A DNA stretch of 64,000 nt from the NCBI RefSeq assembly GCF_044335535.1, contig NZ_JBIQVZ010000002.1:372001-436000 (forward strand), in the 5' to 3' direction. Of the stretch, positions 36,010-44,225 are shown piece after piece. The stretch is from Mariniflexile sp044335535. GTDB taxonomy: Bacteria > Bacteroidota > Bacteroidia > Flavobacteriales > Flavobacteriaceae. The notes beneath the pieces are model-generated. The model made no database searches. It saw nothing but the letters and a program-made list of their open reading frames with translations, and was not told where the DNA came from. Every line of letters starts with the position of its first letter. Positions within the stretch are counted from its first letter, which is position 1. Made by a program: the position numbers and the translations under genes.

Positions 36010-37122
36010 TTACAAAATGTTTTTAATAATTAAAGATTTTGATACGGTTTCTTCCCATTCACTTTCAGGGTTAGAGTTGGCGGTTATGCCACCTCCAACA
36101 TATATAATGGCTGTATTGTTCTTTAGTTTCATACACCGTAAATTCACATACAATTGCGTGCTTTTTTTGGTAACGGCATAGGCTCTGTTTTCTATGTTTC
36201 GCTTACTGGAACGTGGTGCAGTAGTGGTTTCAAAATTTAACTCACCTAAAAAACCTGTATAAAACTCCCGGTTGTAATGTTCATTCTTTAAAATGAATTG
36301 CTTTGCTTCTTCCTTTGGAAACCCACAGACTGCCGGTGTTGGATGTATGGTACAAATAACATCTTTTAATGTGGAATCTGGTTTTAAACGTGCCGAAACC
36401 ATGGTTTTTAAATGTACCAAATTACCTGCTTTTACAGTTTCTGTCTCTGAAACATTTAAGCTTTCTATGGAAGGTTGTAAACTATCAACAATAAAATCCG
36501 TTACAAATTTTTGTTCCTGTTTTTCTTTGTCTTGCCAAACCACATCTAAATTTCCTTTGTAAACCTGTGTGCCTGCCAGCGCCATAATAGAAAACTGGCT
36601 GCCTTCAATCTTTATAAGTGTTTCAGGTGTTGCCCCCAACCATAATCCTACTTTGGGGTGGTACCAACAATAAATAAAAGACGATGTGTACATGCTTAAA
36701 AGTCTTTTAAAAATAACAATAGGATTGGTCTCTGTTATTGAAACATGTTCTTGTCTTGACAACACAACCTTTTTAAAATCCTTAGCCTCGATAGCTTCGA
36801 CTCCTTTTTTTACAAGCTGTATGTGTTGTTGCTTTTCCTGTTCGTCTATATTTTTTTTGTTTTCAGTAATTTCAATGTCATTTGGCATTGATGACAAAGA
36901 AATAACTTGAGAATCATCAAAAGGCATCAATACCGAGGTTTTTGCGTTATCAAATGGGGCAAAGACAAAGCCCTTTTCAGTAAAATTCTTTGTGGAAATT
37001 AATTCATTATGAGACTGAAGCAATCCATTAACGTCACTTTTATTAGGCTTTCTGTAAACAACAAAGGGCAGTTCATTGTGGTATTGTTGTTCAATACGTT
37101 TAAAAAAATCTTCCGAAGTCAT
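36010..37122 (-). CDS. menF: Isochorismate synthase (MenF/EntC family)
   Basis: 370 residues, a chorismate-binding enzyme making isochorismate for menaquinone. Motifs: FKKVVLSRQEHVSI, WLGATPETLIKI, the HPTPAVCGFPKEEA loop, FYTGFLGEL and IIYVGGGITANSNPESEWEE near the C-terminus. It starts three bases after the stop of the thioesterase gene, with menD following. The genes are therefore one pathway operon. Confidence 0.93.
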   Translation of the reverse strand: MTSEDFFKRIEQQYHNELPFVVYRKPNKSDVNGLLQSHNELISTKNFTEKGFVFAPFDNAKTSVLMPFDDSQVISLSSMPNDIEITENKKNIDEQEKQQHIQLVKKGVEAIEAKDFKKVVLSRQEHVSITETNPIVIFKRLLSMYTSSFIYCWYHPKVGLWLGATPETLIKIEGSQFSIMALAGTQVYKGNLDVVWQDKEKQEQKFVTDFIVDSLQPSIESLNVSETETVKAGNLVHLKTMVSARLKPDSTLKDVICTIHPTPAVCGFPKEEAKQFILKNEHYNREFYTGFLGELNFETTTAPRSSKRNIENRAYAVTKKSTQLYVNLRCMKLKNNTAIIYVGGGITANSNPESEWEETVSKSLIIKNIL

Positions 37123-37125
37123 TAA

Positions 37126-37551
37126 TTAGTTCTTTTTTGGCAACGAAATGGTGGTTAATTTACAAACCGCTATCAAATTATTAGCATCGTCTGTTACTTT
37201 AATATCCAATAATTGTGTGGTTCTGCCTTTATGCATAAACGTTGCTTTAGCATATACAAACCCTTCTTTAACGCTTTTTAAATGATTGGCAGTAATTTCG
37301 ATGCCCCGTACAAAAAACTGTTCAGTATCTATAAAAATATGGGAAGCAAAACTACCTACGCTTTCAGCCAAAGCTGCGGTTGCACCACCATGCAGCACGC
37401 CATCAGGCTGATATACTCTAGAATTTACGGGCATACGTGCTACTAAAAAATCATCACCATAATCTACAACCTCAATATGTAAGGTTGCCATTAAGGTATT
37501 TTTACAAGCTTCATTGGCATTTGCTATAATGACTTCTTTGGTTAATTGCAT
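37126..37551 (-). CDS. Hotdog-fold thioesterase, probable DHNA-CoA or PaaI-type
   Basis: 141 residues of PaaI/YdiI type: RVYQPDGVLHGGATAALAES carries the G-x-x-H-G-G active-site loop, followed by GIEITANHLKSVKEGFVYAK and GRTTQLLDIKV. As the first gene of the menF-menD run it fits the 1,4-dihydroxy-2-naphthoyl-CoA thioesterase step of menaquinone synthesis. The paralogous PaaI family is hard to tell apart by motif alone. Confidence 0.85.
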   Translation of the reverse strand: MQLTKEVIIANANEACKNTLMATLHIEVVDYGDDFLVARMPVNSRVYQPDGVLHGGATAALAESVGSFASHIFIDTEQFFVRGIEITANHLKSVKEGFVYAKATFMHKGRTTQLLDIKVTDDANNLIAVCKLTTISLPKKN

Positions 37552-37663
37552 AGAAATATTGTATTTTTATTCGCGCCTGTAAAAGTACAAAATACACTTG
37601 TAACAGATATAAAATTTAAGGTTCAATTTAATATATTCCTGCCTACACAAAATTAACAAAACG

Positions 37664-38236
37664 ATGCTAGTACCAACTTTAGAAAACGACCATGTAAAAC
37701 TCACTTTATTGGGTTTAAGCAATTATAAATATTTAATAGAAATTGCCCAACAACCCAACCTAGTGCAATACTCCCCTAGTAAAATTGATACACCAGAAAA
37801 TTTAAAAGAGTATGTGCAAGATGCTGTAGATTGCTATTACCAAAAAGCAGCCATTCCTTTTATTGTTTTTGATAAACGAACAAGTAGTTACGCCGGTTGT
37901 ACACGTTTTGGACATATCAATTGGCATAATAAAGTGTTGCATATTGGATGGACATGGATAGGCACCCAATTTCAAGGTACTGGATTAAACAAACACATAA
38001 AATTTTTAATGCTACAGTATGCTTTTGAAACCTTGAATTTTGATAAAGTTGAATTTCGGATTGATGAACGCAACATAAAATCTAGAAAAGCGGTTGAAAA
38101 ATTAGGTGCTAAACTTGAAGGTATATTGCGAAAAGACACCTTGATGCTTGATGGTTTTAAACGAAATACTTGTTGCTATGGAATTTTGAATGAGGAATGG
38201 ATTGGTATAAAAAATGATGTTTTTAAAGGATTTTAG
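37664..38236 (+). CDS. GNAT-family N-acetyltransferase (RimJ/RimL type)
   Basis: 190 residues with the acetyl-CoA loop QFQGTGLNKHIK and the C-terminal VEFRIDERNIKSRKAVEKLG-AKLEGILRKD pattern of RimJ/RimL-like enzymes. The N-terminus (ENDHVKLTLLGLSNYKYLIE) also fits. It is transcribed alone, divergent from the menaquinone operon. Substrate unknown (protein N-terminus or small molecule). Confidence 0.88.
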   Translation: MLVPTLENDHVKLTLLGLSNYKYLIEIAQQPNLVQYSPSKIDTPENLKEYVQDAVDCYYQKAAIPFIVFDKRTSSYAGCTRFGHINWHNKVLHIGWTWIGTQFQGTGLNKHIKFLMLQYAFETLNFDKVEFRIDERNIKSRKAVEKLGAKLEGILRKDTLMLDGFKRNTCCYGILNEEWIGIKNDVFKGF

Positions 38237-38303
38237 AAGCCGTATTAGCAAATCGATAACCGATTGGGTTAAACGGATGAAAATGATTTTCAGCATAATA
38301 AAT

Positions 38304-38333
38304 TTGTAAGCAAATTACAAACGATTACATTTG
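38304..38333 (+). promoter_or_regulatory. Consensus promoter of the DUF3857/transglutaminase gene
   Basis: TTG at 38304-38306, exactly 19 bases, then TACATTTG at 38326-38333, the Bacteroidota housekeeping consensus. It lies 23 bases before the start codon. Confidence 0.75.
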
Positions 38334-38356
38334 TTCATGATAAAATACTACAGTTT

Positions 38357-40420
38357 ATGAGAAACATTTTTATTGGTTTATTTGTTGTTTTCTGTTTTTC
38401 TTCAAAAATTTTCGCTCAAGTAACAAAAGAAACCGAACCCTCTTGGATTGATAACATAAGCTATTCCAAATCTAAAATAGAAAAGAGCGACGTTGCAGCA
38501 GGCACACACATTTTGCTATTCGACACCCAAATAAATATTCCCAAACAAATAGCTTTTAATAGATTAACGATTAAAGTTACTGATAATGTTGGTATTCAAA
38601 ATGCATCAACCATAAATGTGAGCTACGACCCTAGTTATCAAAAATTAAAGTTCCATAAAATAAATATTATCCGAAATAATGACGTGATTGATAAATTGAA
38701 TATTTCAGACATTCAAGTCATGCGACGTGAGTTAAATGCCGAAAACCACCTATATGACGGCTCTTTATCTGCAGTAATGAATATTTCTGATGTAAGAACA
38801 GATGATATTATTGATTACTCCTACTCCATTATTGGTTTTAATCCGATACATAAAAATATTTTTTCCAGTCATTTTTATTTGAATGATGTTGAATCCACCG
38901 GAAAAATAAATGTGACGCTCCTATCTCAAAACAAACTAAAATATAAATCTTTCAATACATCTGTAAAACCTATAATTTCTAAATCAGGTAATCTACATAA
39001 ATACACTTGGACTGCCCATAATACTAAAAAGTTAGATTATGAAGAAAACATCCCTGTATGGAAACTCGTTTACGAGTCGGTTTTTGTAAGCGAATTTGAC
39101 TCATGGAAAGACGTTATAAATTGGGGAGTCGATGTTTTTAAGACCAATGAACCTATAGACCCGGAATTACAAGCAAAGATTGATGAAATTAACAATTCCA
39201 ATGCATCTAATGGTGAAAAAATTAAAACTACTTTAGATTTTGTACAAAATGACATTAGATATTTAGGTTTGGAATCTGGAATTGGAAGTTATAAACCATT
39301 TTCTCCAAATCAAGTTTTTAAACAACGGTTTGGCGATTGTAAAGATAAAAGTCTGTTAATGACAGTTATGCTAAACAAAATGAATATTGAAGCATACCCC
39401 ATGCTTGTAAATACCTCATTAAAACAAAGCATTAAAGACTTGTTACCATCCCCCAAGCTTTTTGACCATTGTGTTGTTAAAGTTGTAGATGGCAACACGC
39501 ATTGGTACGATCCTACTATAACAAATCAAGGTGGCGAATATAACAGCACCCATTTCCCTGATTACGCTTTGGGATTGGTTCTAAAAAAGGACAATGATGC
39601 TTTTGATGAAATTAAGCCTTATTCTGAAAATAAAATAGAAATATTTGAAGAGTACACCATCAAAGAAATAGGAAAGGGAGCTACTTTAAAAGTGGTTTCA
39701 ACCTATTATGAATCTGAAGCAGATAATATGCGGCATTATTTCAAAAATAATAGCATCAATTCAATAGAAAAAGAATATGAAAAATTCTATTCAAACTATT
39801 ACTATAATGTGTCCTCAGTAAAGTCACCACACTTTGAAGATAAATTAGTCAGTAACATTTTCAAAGTTTACGAAGAATACCAATTGGATAGTATTTGGGA
39901 ACCAATGATTGAAAAAGAAAACTATATTTCTGCAACCTTTATCCCTAGCAGTCTTTTAAATTCATTGTACTTGCCTACTAAGGACAAAAGAGATTCTGAA
40001 TTATCCATAATATACCCCATAATTAGAGAACATCAAATTAAAATAAACCTTCCAATGGATTGGGGCATTGAAAACGAAAAGCTATACGTTAATTCCCCTG
40101 GATTTTATTATGAATGGAAAGTAGATTATAATAGAAAACAAAAAGCAGTAAACCTTTATTACTATCTAAAAACACAAAAAGACAACATAACTAAAGGTGA
40201 ATACAAACAGTATATTCAAGATGTTAAAAAAATAGGCCAAACTACTTCCTATCTTATCTACACGCCCAAAAATTACTCAAAATCGCTGGTTGCAACAGGT
40301 AATAATAATTTATTATCAAGTGTGGCTACCATTGTTAAATTTTCATTGGCGCTTTGTGCCCTTGTCGTTTTAGTTTTATTTGTGTTTTGGTATTTTGGAA
40401 AGAAAAATACTAAAGTGTAA
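38357..40420 (+). CDS. DUF3857 and transglutaminase-like protein, membrane-anchored
   Basis: 687 residues. An N-terminal signal peptide (IGLFVVFCFSSKIFAQ) is followed by a DUF3857 domain (~50-270) and a transglutaminase-like core: Cys in RFGDCKDKSLLM, His in LFDHCVVKV and Asp in WYDPT. A C-terminal TM helix (about 660-680, FSLALCALVVLVLFVFWYF) anchors it. A cell-surface or periplasmic catalytic role on proteins or polymers is likely; the substrate is unknown. It is transcribed alone from a consensus promoter. Confidence 0.88.
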   Translation: MRNIFIGLFVVFCFSSKIFAQVTKETEPSWIDNISYSKSKIEKSDVAAGTHILLFDTQINIPKQIAFNRLTIKVTDNVGIQNASTINVSYDPSYQKLKFHKINIIRNNDVIDKLNISDIQVMRRELNAENHLYDGSLSAVMNISDVRTDDIIDYSYSIIGFNPIHKNIFSSHFYLNDVESTGKINVTLLSQNKLKYKSFNTSVKPIISKSGNLHKYTWTAHNTKKLDYEENIPVWKLVYESVFVSEFDSWKDVINWGVDVFKTNEPIDPELQAKIDEINNSNASNGEKIKTTLDFVQNDIRYLGLESGIGSYKPFSPNQVFKQRFGDCKDKSLLMTVMLNKMNIEAYPMLVNTSLKQSIKDLLPSPKLFDHCVVKVVDGNTHWYDPTITNQGGEYNSTHFPDYALGLVLKKDNDAFDEIKPYSENKIEIFEEYTIKEIGKGATLKVVSTYYESEADNMRHYFKNNSINSIEKEYEKFYSNYYYNVSSVKSPHFEDKLVSNIFKVYEEYQLDSIWEPMIEKENYISATFIPSSLLNSLYLPTKDKRDSELSIIYPIIREHQIKINLPMDWGIENEKLYVNSPGFYYEWKVDYNRKQKAVNLYYYLKTQKDNITKGEYKQYIQDVKKIGQTTSYLIYTPKNYSKSLVATGNNNLLSSVATIVKFSLALCALVVLVLFVFWYFGKKNTKV

Positions 40421-40477
40421 TGCTTTTAATATTACTGTTAGTTATCAACAAAACCCAATAGGTTATTTACAAAATCA

Positions 40478-41464
40478 TTAATAACCACCACGTATGCTAT
40501 CATGTATTTCAGACTTATATAACTGTGCCAAAGCTAAATGCGTTTCAGGTGATAATGCTTTAATATTTGAAACTTCGGCATTTGAAATGACTTGCTTTGT
40601 AGAACTTGCTCCCGGAATAATACAACTAACAGCTTGGTGGTCTAAAATCCATCGTAAAGCCAGTTGAACCATGGTTAAATTATCTGGCAATATGCTATTT
40701 TTAATAGTATCAACAAACTCTAATCCTTTTTCAAATGGCAAACCAGCAAAAGTTTCCCCTACGTTAAAAACATCGCCGTTTCTGTTATAATTTCTATGAT
40801 CGTTTTCTGGAAAGCGTGTATTCTTATCAAATTTTCCTGAAAGCAACCCACTTGCCAATGGCAAGCGCACAATAATGCCAACGCCCTTTGCTTCCGCTTG
40901 CGGAAATAGTTCGGTTACCAATTTTTGTCTGAAAACGTTAAAAATGACTTGTAACGATAGCAACCCTTCTTGTTGCATACATATTAAACCTTCTTCAACC
41001 GTTTCTACACTGGCACCAAAATGTTTAATGAGTCCTTCTTGCTGTAAGTCGCGCAACCAATCAAAAATCCTTCCTTCTTTTAAATAGTGTGTTGGAATGC
41101 AGTGTAATTGTAACAAATCTAACGACTCTACGCCTAAACGTTGTAAAGAACCTTCAACAGATTTTCGTAAAACGTCTTTTGAGTATTTATCTGGATACGC
41201 ATCCCCTGCTCTACCAAATTTTGTAGCCACACGTATAGAAACATCACACGTTTTTAAAAATTCACCTATAACCGTTTCACTTTTTCCATTGCCATACACA
41301 TCTGCAGTATCAAAAAACGTGATACCATTTTTAACAGATTCATTTAAAATATTTAAAGCAGTTTCATTTGAAATGTCTTTACCCCAATCGGCTCCTAGTT
41401 GCCAGCAACCTAAACCTACTTCACTAATATTAAATCCGTTAACTCCTAATTTTCTGTTTTTCAT
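40478..41464 (-). CDS. Aldo/keto reductase
   Basis: 328 residues from ATG 41464; an upstream TTG would add 12 residues and is less likely. TIM-barrel AKR features: NISEVGLGCWQLGADWG, FFDTADVYGNGKSETVIGEFL (catalytic Asp and Tyr), VATKFG (Lys) and LLQLHC (His). The C-terminal NADPH-binding part reads SCIIPGASSTKQV. It resembles AKR subfamilies of general NADPH-dependent oxidoreductases. Single gene; substrate unknown. Confidence 0.92.
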   Translation of the reverse strand: MKNRKLGVNGFNISEVGLGCWQLGADWGKDISNETALNILNESVKNGITFFDTADVYGNGKSETVIGEFLKTCDVSIRVATKFGRAGDAYPDKYSKDVLRKSVEGSLQRLGVESLDLLQLHCIPTHYLKEGRIFDWLRDLQQEGLIKHFGASVETVEEGLICMQQEGLLSLQVIFNVFRQKLVTELFPQAEAKGVGIIVRLPLASGLLSGKFDKNTRFPENDHRNYNRNGDVFNVGETFAGLPFEKGLEFVDTIKNSILPDNLTMVQLALRWILDHQAVSCIIPGASSTKQVISNAEVSNIKALSPETHLALAQLYKSEIHDSIRGGY

Positions 41465-41621
41465 TGAATGTACTTGTATTAATTTCAAAATTGAGTGCAA
41501 ATAACACCTGCCTGTGTTAAAAAAAGACTCTTTACCGTATAAATATTATAAAAAACGAATATATAACATTTTTAAAGTTTTAATCTATAGATTTAATCAA
41601 ACCAACTTTAAACTAAGTATT

Positions 41622-41996
41622 ATGAAAACTACAAACAATTCTTTAATTATATTTTTTTTGAGTTCGAGTATTGGTCATGCACAGTTTATTTCGACCGATG
41701 ACAAGTTACACTTTGGTGCGGGTGCTTTAATTTCCGCAACCACTTATGCCGTTGTTTATACAACCACTAAAAATAAGAAAAAGGCTTTTTGGTATAGTCT
41801 TGGAGCCTCTGTGCTTGCTGGAGCTACTAAAGAACTCTATGATAGTGTAAGAAAAGGTAAAGAAGGCTATTCTTATTATTGGGATACCGGTGAATTGATA
41901 GCCTCTTCTTTAGGTGGGTTAACAGCCAGTACGACTATTAGTCTATTTGTTGGAAAAAAAAATAAGGAACGAAAAAAAATAGCGTTGGTGAATTAA
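41622..41996 (+). CDS. Small exported YfiM-like (DUF2279-type) protein
   Basis: 124 residues from ATG 41622, chosen because it begins a signal peptide (MKTTNNSLIIFFLSSSIGHA). The mature part has DKLHFGAGALISATTYAV, GASVLAGATKELYDSVRKG and ASSLGGLTASTTISL, a glycine-rich two-helix membrane pattern as in YfiM/DUF2279 proteins. A short envelope protein of unknown role. The divergent neighbour is the aldo/keto reductase. Confidence 0.75.
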   Translation: MKTTNNSLIIFFLSSSIGHAQFISTDDKLHFGAGALISATTYAVVYTTTKNKKKAFWYSLGASVLAGATKELYDSVRKGKEGYSYYWDTGELIASSLGGLTASTTISLFVGKKNKERKKIALVN

Positions 41997-42139
41997 TATT
42001 CATGTTATCCGATAAAACTTTTACAATTCACTGCAAACACAGTGATAATGACTTTTTAAAGATTACTGATTTGTAGCCTTGCCTTTTGTAATAATAAGTT
42101 ACTCAGTGATTATAAAAAACAGAAAAGTAAATCAATTTG

Positions 42140-42235
42140 TTGGCATTTAGTCTATTTGTCAATCATTCTCTCTTTGTCAATTTTCTATTTGTCTCTTATC
42201 TCTTATTTCTTGTCTTTTGTCTTTATTATTCTATT
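42140..42235. repeat. Low-complexity CTATTTGTC-type tract
   Basis: Degenerate repeats such as CTATTTGTC, TTTGTCAATTTTC and CTTGTCTTTTGTC run up to the nitronate monooxygenase stop. The same style recurs near 51935-52070. Confidence 0.5.
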
Positions 42236-43173
42236 AACCGTTTTACTATAGCTTTTACAGGTAATATACTATGTGTATGCTCAATACTAGGACCTGCAAC
42301 CCAAACCGTTTTATAGGTGACTTTGGTTGCGGCATTTTTGGTAGCATTCATTCCTATCGAAAAACGAATCATCTTCACCCATTTTTTAAGTTTTTTATGC
42401 TTGTTTAAAACAGATTCTAACCAAGTAGCCTTAGTTCCTATTTTTTGAACATAGGGTGTATTGATAACAGTACATGGTGTCCCCGAAATACGCTCGGTCA
42501 TTACAATGTCTTCTGCTCCGTATTCCACACATGCTTGTTTATATTCGTCTGTGACATTAGCTTCAACCGATGCGATAAACGGACTCCCAACAGAAACGCC
42601 AGCAGCTCCATAACTTAACATGGTATCAATATCTGCTTTGCGGCCCACACCGCCTGCCGAAATAATCGGAATCTGGCAATTGGAAACCAACTCTTTTATA
42701 AGATTCTCTGGTGACAGATTTCCTCTGTGCCCACCGGCTTGATTATTAACAGCAATGACAGCATCGGCTCCCAATCCCTCTACTTTTTGCGCAAACTTTA
42801 AATCGACCACATCACAAAACACTTTTATACCTACTCGATGTGCTTGATTTATGGTTTCCTCCGGGCTTCCTAAAGAGGTTATTATAAAATCGCAACCTTC
42901 CTCACAAAGTATGCGTAATTGTTCCTTATATTTAATATTCGATTTATTTACTATAAGATTAAATCCAAACGAACCGCCTGCTACTTTTGCCTTTTTCAAC
43001 TCAATAATAGCTGCTCTTAGTTCTTCCAAGGTTCTATAATTAAGTGCAGGAATACATCCAGCAATACCACATTTCATAGCTTCAATAACCATGGCGGTAT
43101 TTGATACCAAGAACATAGGCGCCTGAATTATTGGGTATTTAATTTCTAAAAGTTGAGTAAGTTTCGTTGACAT
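42226..43173 (-). CDS. Nitronate monooxygenase / NMO-like FMN enzyme
   Basis: 315 residues from ATG 43173 (a longer start exists upstream). FMN-binding TIM-barrel motifs: YPIIQAPMFLVSNTAMVIEA, AVNNQAGGHRGNL, and PIISAGGVGRKADIDTML with GAAGVSVGSPF. It fits 2-nitropropane dioxygenase/NMO-like proteins, which oxidise nitronates using FMN and O2. It could also be an enoyl-ACP-reductase-like FMN protein. A TATATTTG box (43199-43192) lies just upstream. Confidence 0.9.
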   Translation of the reverse strand: MSTKLTQLLEIKYPIIQAPMFLVSNTAMVIEAMKCGIAGCIPALNYRTLEELRAAIIELKKAKVAGGSFGFNLIVNKSNIKYKEQLRILCEEGCDFIITSLGSPEETINQAHRVGIKVFCDVVDLKFAQKVEGLGADAVIAVNNQAGGHRGNLSPENLIKELVSNCQIPIISAGGVGRKADIDTMLSYGAAGVSVGSPFIASVEANVTDEYKQACVEYGAEDIVMTERISGTPCTVINTPYVQKIGTKATWLESVLNKHKKLKKWVKMIRFSIGMNATKNAATKVTYKTVWVAGPSIEHTHSILPVKAIVKRLIE

Positions 43174-43191
43174 TTCTAAAATTGATTTCGA

Positions 43192-43219
43192 CAAATATAA
43201 CAAATATTATGCATGCATA
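43192..43219 (-). promoter_or_regulatory. Promoter -7 box and palindrome upstream of the NMO gene
   Basis: Minus-strand TATATTTG (43199-43192) precedes the start by about 20 bases. A 12-bp palindrome TATGCATGCATA at 43208-43219 lies in the -10 to -35 zone and could be an operator. Confidence 0.5.
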
Positions 43220-43251
43220 GTATATTGTTTTGTTTTGAAATTAATCAAATG

Positions 43252-43287
43252 AAAACAACTTTCTGACAGGAATTAGAAAGTTGTTTT
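43252..43287 (-). terminator. Terminator of the 172-residue lipoprotein gene
   Basis: Perfect 13-bp stem, AAAACAACTTTCT (43252-43264) and AGAAAGTTGTTTT (43275-43287), 10-base loop, with T-rich sequence beyond. Confidence 0.75.
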
Positions 43288-43309
43288 TAAATAAAATTAA
43301 ACTGTATTT

Positions 43310-43828
43310 TTATTTTTTCCGTGTAAACGTCACTTTAACTACTATTGTACTTGTAATAGTTGCCCCTTGTTCTGATAAATCTTCAATGGATTCTACAAAT
43401 AGAACAAATTCATCTTGTGTTAATTTTTCAATTGTCCCTTCAGTTTCTTCACCTTGCGATTCAATTATAAGCCTATTACCATTTTGTTCCCAAGAGCCAT
43501 TTTCCAGAAACTCAACATTCTCAACATCTTCAGTAAAAGTTTGTCCAAGAACAGTATTAGTTAAATGAATACTATAACTTCCATCTGAAATATATGTTTT
43601 TGGAGAATCATTAAAAGTAACTGTAAAATCAATATCATATCCTTCTCCAGTGAAAGTGTTTGTTAAAGATTCTCCTGAAACTTCAGTAACGGTTTGTCCT
43701 CCATAATCTACAGAGGTAGCAATCCAAGTACCAATAATATCAGAAGATATTTCGGGGGCAACATCCTCAGTTGAACAAGAACATAAAACAAAAAATGTTG
43801 CAATAATAAATAAATTGATTTTTTTCAT
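43310..43828 (-). CDS. Lipocalin-like lipoprotein
   Basis: 172 residues. The start MKKINLFIIATFFVLCSC gives a lipobox followed by STEDVAP. The mature part is beta-rich: DIIGTWIATSVDYGGQTVT, YDIDFTVTFNDSPKTYIS and GSWEQNGNRLIIESQG, the pattern of Bacteroidota lipocalin-like proteins. It is probably anchored on the outer membrane. No enzymatic residues were seen. Monocistronic, with a terminator downstream. Confidence 0.78.
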   Translation of the reverse strand: MKKINLFIIATFFVLCSCSTEDVAPEISSDIIGTWIATSVDYGGQTVTEVSGESLTNTFTGEGYDIDFTVTFNDSPKTYISDGSYSIHLTNTVLGQTFTEDVENVEFLENGSWEQNGNRLIIESQGEETEGTIEKLTQDEFVLFVESIEDLSEQGATITSTIVVKVTFTRKK

Positions 43829-43992
43829 TTGTATATGGAATTATTAGTTTTTTTTAATATGCGATTTAGCATTTATAAATATTTGAGCGAAAATACATTA
43901 TTATTTTTATAAAACAACTATATAACGTTTTTTGGTTTCATCGACATAAAATATTAAACAAAAGCGCAACCTTTTTGTGAATCATTCATCCT

Positions 43993-44085
43993 ATGAAAAT
44001 CAAACATATCCTTATAGTTTCTTTTATCCTTTTAAGTTTTTCATGTTCTAATGATACTGAGGTAAGAAAACAACTTGTTGAATAA
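43993..44085 (+). CDS. Very short lipoprotein-like peptide (30 aa)
   Basis: ATG 43993 encodes MKIKHILIVSFILLSFSCSN and ten more residues, ending at TAA. It has a full lipoprotein signal but almost no mature domain. It may be a lysis-type peptide, the remnant of a longer lipoprotein, or not a gene. A bidirectional terminator follows immediately. Confidence 0.35.
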   Translation: MKIKHILIVSFILLSFSCSNDTEVRKQLVE

Positions 44086-44087
44086 AA

Positions 44088-44113
44088 AAACGCAACCATT
44101 TCTGGTTGCGTTT
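44088..44113. terminator. Bidirectional terminator between the short lipoprotein and dnaK
   Basis: AAACGCAACCA-TTTC-TGGTTGCGTTT, an 11-bp perfect stem with A- and T-tracts on both sides. It serves dnaK on the minus strand. Confidence 0.8.
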
Positions 44114-44127
44114 TTAGTTTTATTTGG

Positions 44128-44225
44128 ATTCCTGCCTTCGCAGGAATGACCGTTTATTTCACTTCTTCGAAATCTATACTTCGACTTCGCTCAGCACAGG
44201 CTACTTGACTTCTTCGAAGTCTACG
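44128..44225. repeat. Repeat insert at the dnaK 3' end with duplicated tail
   Basis: Downstream of the dnaK stop a second copy of the tail reads GATTTCGAAGAAGTGAAATAA (D-F-E-E-V-K-stop). It is separated from the real end by a CTGAGCGAAGTCGAAG element and followed by a hairpin ATTCCTGC-CTTC-GCAGGAAT (44128-44147). This suggests a repeat inserted in the dnaK tail while rebuilding the last codons. Confidence 0.65.
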
